Below are positions 15,779-22,862 of a DNA stretch of 23,957 nucleotides, piece by piece. The stretch is from Acidithiobacillus montserratensis (GTDB taxonomy: Bacteria > Pseudomonadota > Gammaproteobacteria > Acidithiobacillales > Acidithiobacillaceae). The stretch lies in the NCBI RefSeq assembly GCF_018853465.1, contig NZ_JABBOU010000026.1, positions 1-23,957 of the forward strand, read 5' to 3'. The notes under the pieces are model-generated. The model was not told the DNA's origin and searched no databases. It was given only the letters and a program-made list of their open reading frames with translations. A program made the position numbers and the translations under genes. Numbering within the stretch: position 1 is the stretch's first letter; the number at the start of each line of letters is the position of its first letter.

Positions 15779-15808
15779 ATTATAGGCTGAGACGCGACAC
15801 CTTGTCGC
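15779..15808 (-). promoter_or_regulatory. Candidate plsY promoter with overlapping palindrome
   Basis: On the minus strand a consensus TATAAT (15784-15779) lies 18 bp after GCGACA (15808-15803), a 4/6 match to -35. The -35 is one arm of the perfect inverted repeat GCGACA-CCT-TGTCGC (15794-15808), so the palindrome could be an operator. The same 72-bp gap must also hold the folB promoter. Confidence 0.45.
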
Positions 15809-15824
15809 ACTTTTCGGGATAATT

Positions 15825-16181
15825 ATGGATATTCTTTTTGTGCGGGAACTGAAAGTCGATACCCGCATCGGGATTTATGACTGGGAACGTCAGGTTAAGC
15901 AAACCGTATTGATTGATCTGGAAATTGCGGCCGATGCCCAGAGCGCTGCGCAAAGTGACAAGGTGGAATACACCATCAATTATCAGACGGTTTGCCAGCG
16001 TCTGGTCAGTCACATCAGCGCCTCTGAGGTGGAACTGGTGGAAACCCTCGCCGAGCAGATTGCCGACATCATTCGCGGTGAATTTGCTGCCCGCTGGGTA
16101 CAGGTGACGGTCCACAAACCCGCAGCAGTAAGAGGAACCCGAGACGTGGGTGTTCGTATTGAAAGGGGTTCGGCCAGATAA
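15825..16181 (+). CDS. folB: Dihydroneopterin aldolase FolB
   Basis: Converts 7,8-dihydroneopterin to 6-hydroxymethyl-dihydropterin and glycolaldehyde in folate biosynthesis. At 118 residues it is the usual length and reads through the whole family pattern: an N-terminal strand with GIYDWERQVKQ, the central conserved Tyr in INYQTVCQ, LVETLAEQIADII, the catalytic Lys in VTVHKP, and a closing VGVRIERG. GGGATAATT precedes the ATG. It ends 8 bp from the rimO stop. Confidence 0.96.
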   Translation: MDILFVRELKVDTRIGIYDWERQVKQTVLIDLEIAADAQSAAQSDKVEYTINYQTVCQRLVSHISASEVELVETLAEQIADIIRGEFAARWVQVTVHKPAAVRGTRDVGVRIERGSAR

Positions 16182-16204
16182 ACCTGACATTAATTCAGGC
16201 CGAA
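16169..16204. repeat. Inverted repeat spanning the folB and rimO stop codons
   Basis: TTCGGCC (16169-16175) pairs with GGCCGAA (16198-16204). Inside it CCTGA (16183-16187) can alternatively pair with TCAGG (16195-16199). The convergent stops of folB and rimO both lie within it. No T-run follows on either side, so bidirectional termination is only a possibility. Confidence 0.4.
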
Positions 16205-17524
16205 GCAGTCTCCGTACAAGTCATGGTCATCGGCCCGGGTGATGGGTACTACCAGGCGGTCACCCACCTTGAGGCCGCTGGCATTTTTCAGATGCACCAC
16301 ACCGTCTATTTCCGGCGCATCGCTGCAGGAGCGGGCCAGAGCCCGGCCACCGGGTTCCAAAGCATCTATGAGCACTTCGCGGCGTTGTCCCACATGGCGC
16401 TGCAGGCGGGCACGGCTGATGCTCTCCTGGACGCGCATGAATTCGGCGCGACGTTCTTCCCGGACCGCTTCGGGGATGGCTCCCGGCAGGGAGTTGGCGG
16501 GTGCCCCCTCCACCGGCGAGTAGGCAAAACAGCCGACCCGGTCGAGCTCGGCGGCGCGCAAAAAATCCAGCAGTTCAGCAAATTCCGCTTCACTTTCACC
16601 CGGAAAGCCGACAATGAACGTGCTGCGAATGGTGAGATCTGGCACTTCCTGCCGCCAGTGCAAAATCCGCTCCAGGGTTTTCTCGGCGGCAGCCGGGCGG
16701 CGCATGGCCTTGAGAATTCGGGGGCTGCCATGCTGCAGGGGCACATCCAGATAAGGCAGGATTTTTCCTTCCGCCATGAGGGGCAAGAGGGCGTCAATGT
16801 GCGGATAGGGATAAACATAATGTAAGCGTACCCAGACGCCCAGTTCCCCCAGCGCTGCGCAAAGTTCGGTGATTCGGGTCTTGAGGGGGCGGCCATCGTG
16901 AAAGGCTGTCCGATATTGACGGTCCACGCCGTAGGCTCCGGTATCCTGGGAAATCACCAACAGCTCCTGCACTCCGCTGGCCACCAGCGCTTCCGCCTCC
17001 CGCAAAATATCGCCGGGTTCGCGACTGACCAGTTTGCCGCGCATGCTGGGAATGATGCAGAAACTGCAGGACTGATTGCAGCCTTCGGAGATTTTCAGGT
17101 AGGCGTAATGGGCAGGGGTCAGGCGCAAGCCTTGCGCCGGTACCAGATCGGTGTAGGGATCATGGAGGGGGGGTAATGCTTCGTGAATTGCCGCCATTAC
17201 CGCCCCGGACTGCTGAGGACCGGTGACGGCCAGCACCTTGGGATGGGCCTGGCGGATGAAATCGCCATGATCCTTGGCGCCCAGGCAGCCGGTCACCACC
17301 ACCTGGCCGTTTTCATTCAGGGCCTCGCCGATGGCTTCCAGGGATTCGGTGACGGCCGCGTCGATAAAGCCACAGGTGTTGACCACGACTACATCGGCCC
17401 CGGCGTAATCCCCCACCAGCATATAGCCCTCGGCCCGTAGCTGGGTGAGAATACGTTCACTATCGACGGTGGCCTTAGGGCAGCCGAGGCTGACAAAGCC
17501 GACTTTGGGAGGGCGGTTCGTCAA
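16190..17524 (-). CDS. rimO: Ribosomal protein S12 methylthiotransferase RimO
   Basis: Radical-SAM enzyme that methylthiolates an aspartate of ribosomal protein S12, using two [4Fe-4S] clusters. The 444-residue protein has the N-terminal MTTase domain with cluster ligands Cys15, Cys51 and Cys80. The radical-SAM domain carries C149, C153 and C156 in [12 protein letters not shown], and a C-terminal TRAM domain starts at about 370. Signatures [20 protein letters not shown] and the TRAM end DLYGDC support RimO over MiaB. No ATG or GTG is available at the N-terminus; the start is a TTG (17524) that overlaps the TGA of the Nfu gene. It is probably translated by coupling. Confidence 0.95.
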   Translation of the reverse strand: MTNRPPKVGFVSLGCPKATVDSERILTQLRAEGYMLVGDYAGADVVVVNTCGFIDAAVTESLEAIGEALNENGQVVVTGCLGAKDHGDFIRQAHPKVLAVTGPQQSGAVMAAIHEALPPLHDPYTDLVPAQGLRLTPAHYAYLKISEGCNQSCSFCIIPSMRGKLVSREPGDILREAEALVASGVQELLVISQDTGAYGVDRQYRTAFHDGRPLKTRITELCAALGELGVWVRLHYVYPYPHIDALLPLMAEGKILPYLDVPLQHGSPRILKAMRRPAAAEKTLERILHWRQEVPDLTIRSTFIVGFPGESEAEFAELLDFLRAAELDRVGCFAYSPVEGAPANSLPGAIPEAVREERRAEFMRVQESISRARLQRHVGQRREVLIDALEPGGRALARSCSDAPEIDGVVHLKNASGLKVGDRLVVPITRADDHDLYGDCFGLN

Positions 17525-17898
17525 AAGGTATTGCTCACGCTGACGACTCCGGGGACGGCACCGACTATGCGCTCCACCACCTGTTTGAGGTCAATGACCG
17601 CATTGGGGCAGCCTGCGCAGGCGCCCTTCATGCGCACCCGGACATCTCGTTCAATGATTTCCACCAGTTCAATGTCTCCGCCGTCGCGCATGAGAATGCG
17701 GCGCACGGTTTGCACGGCTTCGCCGACGGCTTCGGGATCGGGCAGTGGGTCGTCCGGTCCATAGCGTTTCTGGCGGTCCAGTCCCCGGGCGGCCATGGCC
17801 TGGGCATGGGCAATTTTGGCCGCCGCCAGCGGATCCTGCTCTTCCAGGGCATCCAGTTCTTCTTCGCTGTAAAAGCGGATAGGGGCTTTCGTATCCAT
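17521..17898 (-). CDS. Nfu-type iron-sulfur cluster scaffold/carrier protein
   Basis: A small Fe-S carrier whose C-terminal half (about residues 55-125) is a NifU-like Nfu domain: [17 protein letters not shown], then the cluster-binding Cys94 and Cys97 in [14 protein letters not shown], ending in [14 protein letters not shown]. The N-terminal 50 residues are charged and helical and are not the A-type domain found in E. coli NfuA. The ATG at 17898 is used; a TTG at 17907 that overlaps the upstream stop is equally possible, and neither has a clear Shine-Dalgarno. It sits directly before and overlaps rimO, a double-cluster enzyme, which fits delivery of clusters to RimO. Confidence 0.9.
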   Translation of the reverse strand: MDTKAPIRFYSEEELDALEEQDPLAAAKIAHAQAMAARGLDRQKRYGPDDPLPDPEAVGEAVQTVRRILMRDGGDIELVEIIERDVRVRMKGACAGCPNAVIDLKQVVERIVGAVPGVVSVSNTF

Positions 17899-17903
17899 GG
17901 GGC

Positions 17904-18644
17904 TCAATATAGCATGCGTCCGCCATCGACGACGAGGTTGTGGCCGGTGGTGTAGTGCGCGTCAAAGAGCAGGTAGGCGACGGCTGCGGCAATGTCCTGT
18001 GGATCGCCCACCCGTTTGAGGGCATTGCGCTCCAGCAGGGCCTGCTTGTCGCCATCGGGAGGATCCTGGTTTTCTGCCCAGAGCACCACGCCCGGAGAGA
18101 CGCTGTTGACGCGAATCTCCGGACCCAGTTCTTTGGCCAGAGAGCGGGTCAGGGCCAGCAATCCCGCCTTGCTGACGCTGTAAGGCAGATAGGAGCGCAG
18201 GGGAATCTCTCCATGAATGTCACCAATGTTGACCACCGCACCCTGACTCTGGCGTAAGTGGGGGACTGCTGCCTGGGTCAGGAACAGGGGGGCACGCAGG
18301 TGAATGGCTTCCATGTGCTGCCAGTCTTCCAGGGTGATTTGCGCAAAGGGCGCCGCCTGATAAATCGAAGCATTATTGACCAGGCCATCCAGTCGTCCGA
18401 AATGGGCAAGACCTGCGGCAATCAGCTCGGCGGGGAAGCTGGCATCGGTCAGATCGCCCTCAACCAGCAGACATTCACGGCCATATTGCTCCCTGAGTGC
18501 GGCGGCCAGGGCTTCGGCCTCCGTCCGGGATCGCCTATAATGCAGGACCAGATGGCAGCCCCTGGCCGCCAGATGTCGGGCGATAGCGGCACCAACCCTG
18601 CGGGCGGCGCCAGTGATCAAAACCACTTTTTCAGATGCTTTCAA
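17904..18644 (-). CDS. Short-chain dehydrogenase, pteridine-reductase-like
   Basis: NADPH-dependent SDR-fold oxidoreductase of 246 residues, probably reducing dihydrobiopterin- or dihydrofolate-type substrates. The cofactor loop is TGAARRVGAAIA, whose RR suits NADPH. NNASIY is the central strand motif. The catalytic set is Asp142, Tyr155 and Lys159 (GDIH, then YSVSK), with Asp replacing the usual SDR Ser. The 13- and 4-residue spacings are those I recall for Leishmania PTR1 (D181, Y194, K198). The frame begins with TTG (18644), GGA about 8 bp upstream; a GTG at 18626 is an alternative. It is the first gene of the SDR-nfu-rimO run. A role in pterin metabolism would fit the nearby folB. Confidence 0.85.
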   Translation of the reverse strand: MKASEKVVLITGAARRVGAAIARHLAARGCHLVLHYRRSRTEAEALAAALREQYGRECLLVEGDLTDASFPAELIAAGLAHFGRLDGLVNNASIYQAAPFAQITLEDWQHMEAIHLRAPLFLTQAAVPHLRQSQGAVVNIGDIHGEIPLRSYLPYSVSKAGLLALTRSLAKELGPEIRVNSVSPGVVLWAENQDPPDGDKQALLERNALKRVGDPQDIAAAVAYLLFDAHYTTGHNLVVDGGRMLY

Positions 18645-18653
18645 GAGGGTTCC

Positions 18654-19787
18654 ATGCGCATAGAGCGTCCCGATTTTTTAACCTATTCCCGAGGGGGGCG
18701 CAAGGTCGAACTGCCGCTTCCGGACGCTGCAGCCCAAGCCCATTCTGCCATATTGCTGGAACGGATACGTGCGGCCATTGCGGAGGCTGGTGGGGTCATT
18801 TCTTTCCGCCACTACATGGACATGGCTTTGTATACCCCCGGCCTGGGCTATTACATGGCGGGGCAAAATCGTCTGGGCGCGGACGGGGATTTTATCACTG
18901 CTCCGGAGATGGGTGCTGTGTTGGCCAGAGTGTTGGCGCGTGTCCTGGCCGAAGTCCTGCCGACTGTGACCAACAGTGATGGGATTCTCGAATTCGGCGC
19001 GGGTCGGGGCGCTTTGGCGCAGCAGATCCATCAATGTCTGCCGGAACAGCCCTATACCATTCTGGAGCTGAGTCCGGATCTGCAGGAACAGCAACGGACA
19101 GCCCTGCCCGGGCTGCGCCATCTGCAGCAGCTTCCCGAACAGTGGCGCGGGGTGATGCTGGCCAATGAAGTGCTGGACGCCATGCCCGTGCAGGTCGTGG
19201 AACGCGATGCCGGGGGTCTATGGCGCGAGCGCGGCGTATGCTGGAACGGAGAAAAACTGGACTGGGACTGGATGCCGGGTACCTATGTGCTGGATGATCG
19301 CCTCAAGCCGCTGCTGGAACAATGCCCCGCAAACTACCGGACCGAACTGCATCCCCTGGCCAGTGCCTGGCTGCGGGAAGTAGCTACCTGCCTGCAGGCA
19401 GGCGCGTTGATCTTGATTGATTACGGTCAGGAAGCAGGAGAATATTATCATCCGCAACGCCAATCGGGCAGTTTGCGGGCGTATTACCGTCAGCACTGGC
19501 TGGAGGATCCATTTTATTGGCCCGGCTTATGTGATCTGACCGCCCATGTCAATTTCAGCGCCTTGCTGGAAGTGACGCCGGATCTGGGGCTGGAAGTGCA
19601 ATTTTACGGCAACCTGGCGCGTTTTCTGGTGGAGCACGGCTTGGCTGAAGTGTATGCCGGGCTGGCCGCCGGACTGGATGCTCCAGGCCTTTTGGCCCTT
19701 AATAACGAAATCAAGCGTCTGACTCTACCCCAGGAGATGGGGGAAAGCTTCAAAGTACTCATTCTGCGCAAGAGAGAAACTGCATGA
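18654..19787 (+). CDS. MidA/NDUFAF7-type SAM-dependent methyltransferase
   Basis: A 377-residue class I methyltransferase of the COG1565/MidA type. Mitochondrial NDUFAF7 methylates an arginine of complex I; the bacterial substrate is not established by this sequence. Visible are the conserved FRHYMDMALYTPGLGYYMAG start, GDFITAPEMGAVLARVLA, the SAM-binding motif ILEFGAGRGALA, the ANEVLDAMPV segment, and ALILIDYGQEAGEYYHPQR. The ATG at 18654 with GAGG 6 bp before it is chosen. The frame stays open back to 18258, but that part is antisense to the SDR gene. Its start lies only 9 bp from the divergent SDR start, and its stop overlaps the next gene. Confidence 0.9.
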   Translation: MRIERPDFLTYSRGGRKVELPLPDAAAQAHSAILLERIRAAIAEAGGVISFRHYMDMALYTPGLGYYMAGQNRLGADGDFITAPEMGAVLARVLARVLAEVLPTVTNSDGILEFGAGRGALAQQIHQCLPEQPYTILELSPDLQEQQRTALPGLRHLQQLPEQWRGVMLANEVLDAMPVQVVERDAGGLWRERGVCWNGEKLDWDWMPGTYVLDDRLKPLLEQCPANYRTELHPLASAWLREVATCLQAGALILIDYGQEAGEYYHPQRQSGSLRAYYRQHWLEDPFYWPGLCDLTAHVNFSALLEVTPDLGLEVQFYGNLARFLVEHGLAEVYAGLAAGLDAPGLLALNNEIKRLTLPQEMGESFKVLILRKRETA

Positions 19788-20140
19788 CCATACATATTTA
19801 CGGCATTCGCAACTGTGACACCATGAAAAAGGCTTGTGCCTGGCTGGATGCGCAGAGTTTGCCTTACAATTTTCATGATTACAAAAAGTCAGGTGTGGCC
19901 CTGGCTGATTTGCAGCTCTGGGTGGATTTGTGGGGCTGGGAGGCACTGATCAACCGCAAGGGGACAACCTGGCGCCGCTTGCCGGAGACTGACCGGGACT
20001 GCCCGGACGCGGAAAGTGCTTTTGCCTTGATGATGGCTCACCCCAGCATGATCCGCCGCCCCATTCTCATCCGCGCGGAGCAGGGTCTGTTGGGCTTTGA
20101 AGCCGAGCGCTGGCAAGCGTTTTTTCAGAACCACTCCTGA
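19784..20140 (+). CDS. ArsC/Spx-family protein, YffB-like
   Basis: A 118-residue thioredoxin-fold protein of the ArsC/Spx superfamily. The N-terminus IYGIRNCDTMKKACAWLD has one Cys (Cys11) at the redox position and no CxxC. The middle GWEALINRKGTTWRRLPE and the MIRRPILI strand are typical of the YffB group. E. coli YffB is not an efficient arsenate reductase, so I do not call it ArsC. The ATG overlaps the methyltransferase stop (ATGA), so the two are coupled. It converges on hemN with 79 bp between. Confidence 0.9.
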   Translation: MTIHIYGIRNCDTMKKACAWLDAQSLPYNFHDYKKSGVALADLQLWVDLWGWEALINRKGTTWRRLPETDRDCPDAESAFALMMAHPSMIRRPILIRAEQGLLGFEAERWQAFFQNHS

Positions 20141-20219
20141 TCTTCGGATACAGGCGCCAACGCATCCCTGTAGCCATCAGATTATACCGATTTGCGAATG
20201 ATGCGCCATCTGCGAGCAG

Positions 20220-21611
20220 CTATATAACGCGGGAGTAGTGAACCGCCTTGTGCGGGAGGTAGGCATCAAAAACCATACAGACGTGACGAATCAGCAGGCG
20301 ACCCCGGGGTGTTACCTGCAGATTATCCGAATCCATCTGAATCAGCCCGTCTTTTTTCAGCCTTTCCAGTGCGGGCAGGCAGTCGCGGAAGTGCGTGTGG
20401 AAATCTATACCATATTGCTGCTGTAACCGGTTAAAATCCAGACGGAAATCGCAGGTCAGGCGGTTGATGACATGGCGCCGCAAAAGGTCTTCAGTGCTGA
20501 GTTGAACACCTCTTTCCACCGGCAGGTGCCCCTGGTCCAGACGCGCTCCCCAGGCATCCAGCTCCTTGATATTCTGACTGTAAGTCGAGCCGATCATGGC
20601 GATGGCGCTCATGCCGAAGGCCAGCAGGTCACTCCCCGCGTGGGTGGAATAGCCCTGAAAATTGCGATATAGACTTCCCTCCCGTTGCGCCAGGGTCAGT
20701 TCGTCCTCGGGCAGGGCGAAATGATCCATGCCGATGTACACGTACCCCGCCTCCTGCAGTGTGGCAATGCTTTCCGCCAGAATGCGCAGCTTGTTTTCGG
20801 GAGCAGGAATATCCCCATCGAGAATCCGTTTTTGCGCGGGAAAACATTCGGGGAGATGGGCGTAATTGAACACCGACAGTCGATCGGGACGCAGGGCGAT
20901 GACCGCGTCCAGGGTGGCGGCAAAACGTTCTGGTGTTTGCAGGGGCAAGCCATAAATCAGATCCAGACTCACCGAACGAAAACCCAGGGAACGGGCTTCG
21001 GCAATGACGGTGGCGGTCAGCTCCAGACTTTGCTCGCGATGCACAGCTTTTTGCACGGCTGAATCGAGATCCTGCACCCCGATGCTGATCCGGTTGAATC
21101 CAAAATCTCTCAATAAGGAAAGCGTGCCCGGTTCCAGAGCACGAGGGTCGATTTCGATACCATATTCGCCCTGATCATCAGCCAGAAGCTGAAAATGATG
21201 GTGAATACTTTCCAGCAACCTACGCAAGTCCGGTTGACGCAAAAAAGTCGGGGTTCCCCCGCCAAAATGCAGTTGCTCAACGGGTCTGCTGGAATCCAGG
21301 TAGCTTAAATACAAGGCCATTTCTTGGTCGAGGCGCGCCACATAGGGGCTACCCCATTCGTGATGACGGGTAACGACCTTGGTGCAGGCACAATAAAAAC
21401 AGAGGTTTTCACAAAAGGGAATGTGAAAATACAGGGACAGGGGCCGGGCCTGTGCGTTGGAGCCCTGCAATGCCTGAATGAGCTGCTTTTCGCCAAAGTC
21501 GCTGTGAAAATGCGGTGCCGTAGGATAGGAAGTGTAACGCGGCCCTGCCTGGTCGTAGCGGCGGATAAGATCGGCATCGAAAATGATTTTTTGTTCAAGA
21601 GCAGATGACAT
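20220..21611 (-). CDS. hemN: Oxygen-independent coproporphyrinogen III oxidase HemN
   Basis: Radical-SAM enzyme that decarboxylates two propionates of coproporphyrinogen III to give protoporphyrinogen IX in haem synthesis without O2. At 463 residues it is the length of true HemN (457 in E. coli). The cluster ligands are C67, C71 and C74 in FCENLCFYCAC, with the extra Cys76 of HemN. The N-terminal GPRYTSYPTAPHF motif separates it from HemW-like proteins, and the GGGTPTFL, DLIYGLP and STHAGSDLLAFGMSAIAMIG motifs are present. It lies 36 bp downstream of metR on the same strand. It would help supply haem to the bd oxidase when oxygen is low. Confidence 0.96.
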   Translation of the reverse strand: MSSALEQKIIFDADLIRRYDQAGPRYTSYPTAPHFHSDFGEKQLIQALQGSNAQARPLSLYFHIPFCENLCFYCACTKVVTRHHEWGSPYVARLDQEMALYLSYLDSSRPVEQLHFGGGTPTFLRQPDLRRLLESIHHHFQLLADDQGEYGIEIDPRALEPGTLSLLRDFGFNRISIGVQDLDSAVQKAVHREQSLELTATVIAEARSLGFRSVSLDLIYGLPLQTPERFAATLDAVIALRPDRLSVFNYAHLPECFPAQKRILDGDIPAPENKLRILAESIATLQEAGYVYIGMDHFALPEDELTLAQREGSLYRNFQGYSTHAGSDLLAFGMSAIAMIGSTYSQNIKELDAWGARLDQGHLPVERGVQLSTEDLLRRHVINRLTCDFRLDFNRLQQQYGIDFHTHFRDCLPALERLKKDGLIQMDSDNLQVTPRGRLLIRHVCMVFDAYLPHKAVHYSRVI

Positions 21612-21647
21612 GGCGAAAGCCCCTATCTGGCAAACAGCACTTGCAGA

Positions 21648-22580
21648 TCATACTCCCTGAATATCTTTTACTCCAGGGAGATTGGCCGCCACGCTGGCCC
21701 GCACTTCGGTCAGAAAGGCCTGCATGTGTGGCTGTTCGGCCTGTTCTGCCGTGGTCGCGGCCTGCAGGGTCTGCCAGAGTCCCTGTGGACCGAGGGGCAG
21801 GGCACGGACATAGCCCTTGTCTCCATAATTACCTACTGCCCAGGCGGGCAGGGCAGCAATCCCTTGTCCCGAGGCCACCAGTTGCAAAATGATGACGGTC
21901 AGTTCGGCATGGCGCCGTCGCCAGGGCTGAATCCCGGCGGGTTGCAGAAACTCCCGGAACAGATCCAGACGGCGATCCTCCACGGGATAGGTAATCAGGG
22001 TCTCTTCGAGGAAGTCCTCGGGTTCCAGAAACACCCGACCGGCCAGAGGGTGGCGGGGATTGACCAGTGCCAGCACCTCATAGGCGAAAAGGGGGTGGAG
22101 AACGATATCCGCCGCCATAGCGTCAGGAGTGCTGAGCACGGTCAGATCCGCCTGATGGCTTTGCAGTAGAGGGAGAGGATCCTGCTGGAATCCCGACACG
22201 AGATCCATTTCCACGTCCGCCCAGTTTTCCCGAAAGCGATCCATGGCCGGGGTCAGCCAGTCAAAACAGGTGTGGCATTCTACCGCAATCCGCAGGCGGC
22301 CACTGTTGCCCAGGGCCCGGCGCTGAAGTTCTTCCTGGAGTTGGCGCACCCTGGGCAGCACTTCCCGCGCGGCCGCCAGCAATTCTTCACCCGCCGGACT
22401 CAGCCGTAACTGACTGCCCCTTTCGCGATCCAGAAGATGCACGCCGAATTCTGCCTCCAGGCCGCGTAGTTGGTGAGACAAGGCGGACTGGGTCAGGTGC
22501 AGACGCTGTGCAGCAGCGGCCAGGCTCCCGAATTGGGCGACCGCTTCGATGGTGCGCATGTGGCGGATTTCAATGGGCAT
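21648..22580 (-). CDS. metR: LysR-family transcriptional regulator, MetR-like
   Basis: Activator related to MetR, which uses homocysteine as co-inducer to control methionine genes. The 310-residue protein has an N-terminal winged helix-turn-helix (about 1-60, with FGSLAAAAQRLHLTQSALSHQLRGLE split as SLAAAAQRLHLTQSALSHQL). Its effector domain closely follows my memory of E. coli MetR: LRIAVECHTCFDWLTPAM, NWADVEMDLVSGF, LITYPV, FLQPAGIQP and GIAALPAWAV. No met gene is adjacent in the window; hemN follows. The start has no obvious Shine-Dalgarno. An ATGA-N8-TCAT palindrome 22 bp upstream could serve autoregulation. Confidence 0.86.
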   Translation of the reverse strand: MPIEIRHMRTIEAVAQFGSLAAAAQRLHLTQSALSHQLRGLEAEFGVHLLDRERGSQLRLSPAGEELLAAAREVLPRVRQLQEELQRRALGNSGRLRIAVECHTCFDWLTPAMDRFRENWADVEMDLVSGFQQDPLPLLQSHQADLTVLSTPDAMAADIVLHPLFAYEVLALVNPRHPLAGRVFLEPEDFLEETLITYPVEDRRLDLFREFLQPAGIQPWRRRHAELTVIILQLVASGQGIAALPAWAVGNYGDKGYVRALPLGPQGLWQTLQAATTAEQAEQPHMQAFLTEVRASVAANLPGVKDIQGV

Positions 22581-22601
22581 GACGATAAACGATCCGAAAA
22601 A

Positions 22602-22617
22602 ATGAGGCAGTCTTCAT
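22602..22617. promoter_or_regulatory. ATGA-N8-TCAT palindrome upstream of metR
   Basis: ATGAGGCAGTCTTCAT is an imperfect dyad just ahead of metR. It approaches the MetR consensus TGAA-N5-TTCA, but with one extra base and G for A in one half. A role as an autoregulatory LysR-type site is a guess based on position and form. Confidence 0.35.
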
Positions 22618-22681
22618 TGTCCCACGATCCCTGCTTTCTGCAAGATAATCTACGACTTAATTCTGTATATATTTTTAGAGA

Positions 22682-22737
22682 TTGTCACAAAAAGTTCATC
22701 TTAGTGTCATCATAGTGTCACATAACGCGAGTATGCT
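22682..22737 (+). promoter_or_regulatory. Tandem Pho box with -10 for the porin gene
   Basis: Four 7-mers repeat every 11 bp: TTGTCAC (22682-22688), AGTTCAT (22693-22699), GTGTCAT (22704-22710) and GTGTCAC (22715-22721), separated by AAAA, CTTA and CATA. This is the PhoB site design (CTGTCAT, 4 AT-rich bases, CTGTCAT) in two copies. A TATGCT -10 (22732-22737) follows exactly 10 bp later, with no normal -35, as in PhoB-activated promoters. The gene downstream is a phosphate-selective-type porin, which supports the call. Confidence 0.85.
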
Positions 22738-22766
22738 CACCACCATAATTTAATAAAAGACAGTGC

Positions 22767-22833
22767 CAAGAGCGTGGCCAACCCTCTATCCCCCTGAGTT
22801 TTCAGGAGGATATATCTTTGTTTTGCGCTCTTG
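22767..22833 (+). ncRNA. Structured 5' leader of the porin mRNA
   Basis: The predicted leader, about 120 bases from the -10 to the start codon, can fold. An outer stem pairs CAAGAGCG (22767-22774) with CGCTCTTG (22826-22833). Inside it TATCC (22787-22791) pairs with GGATA (22808-22812) and CCTGA (22793-22797) with TCAGG (22802-22806), one C/A mismatch apart, around a GTTT loop. Separately CCCTCT (22782-22787) can pair with AGAGGG (22848-22853) at the Shine-Dalgarno region and would compete with that hairpin. No known riboswitch class is recognised. Confidence 0.45.
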
Positions 22834-22862
22834 TCAGTGTTCAACTGAGAGGGAGTGTAGAA

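Noticed and set aside
18258..18653. Long upstream extension of the methyltransferase frame to an ATG at 18258
   Set aside because: It is entirely antisense to the well-supported SDR gene, and the ATG at 18654 has a good ribosome-binding site and matches the family N-terminus.
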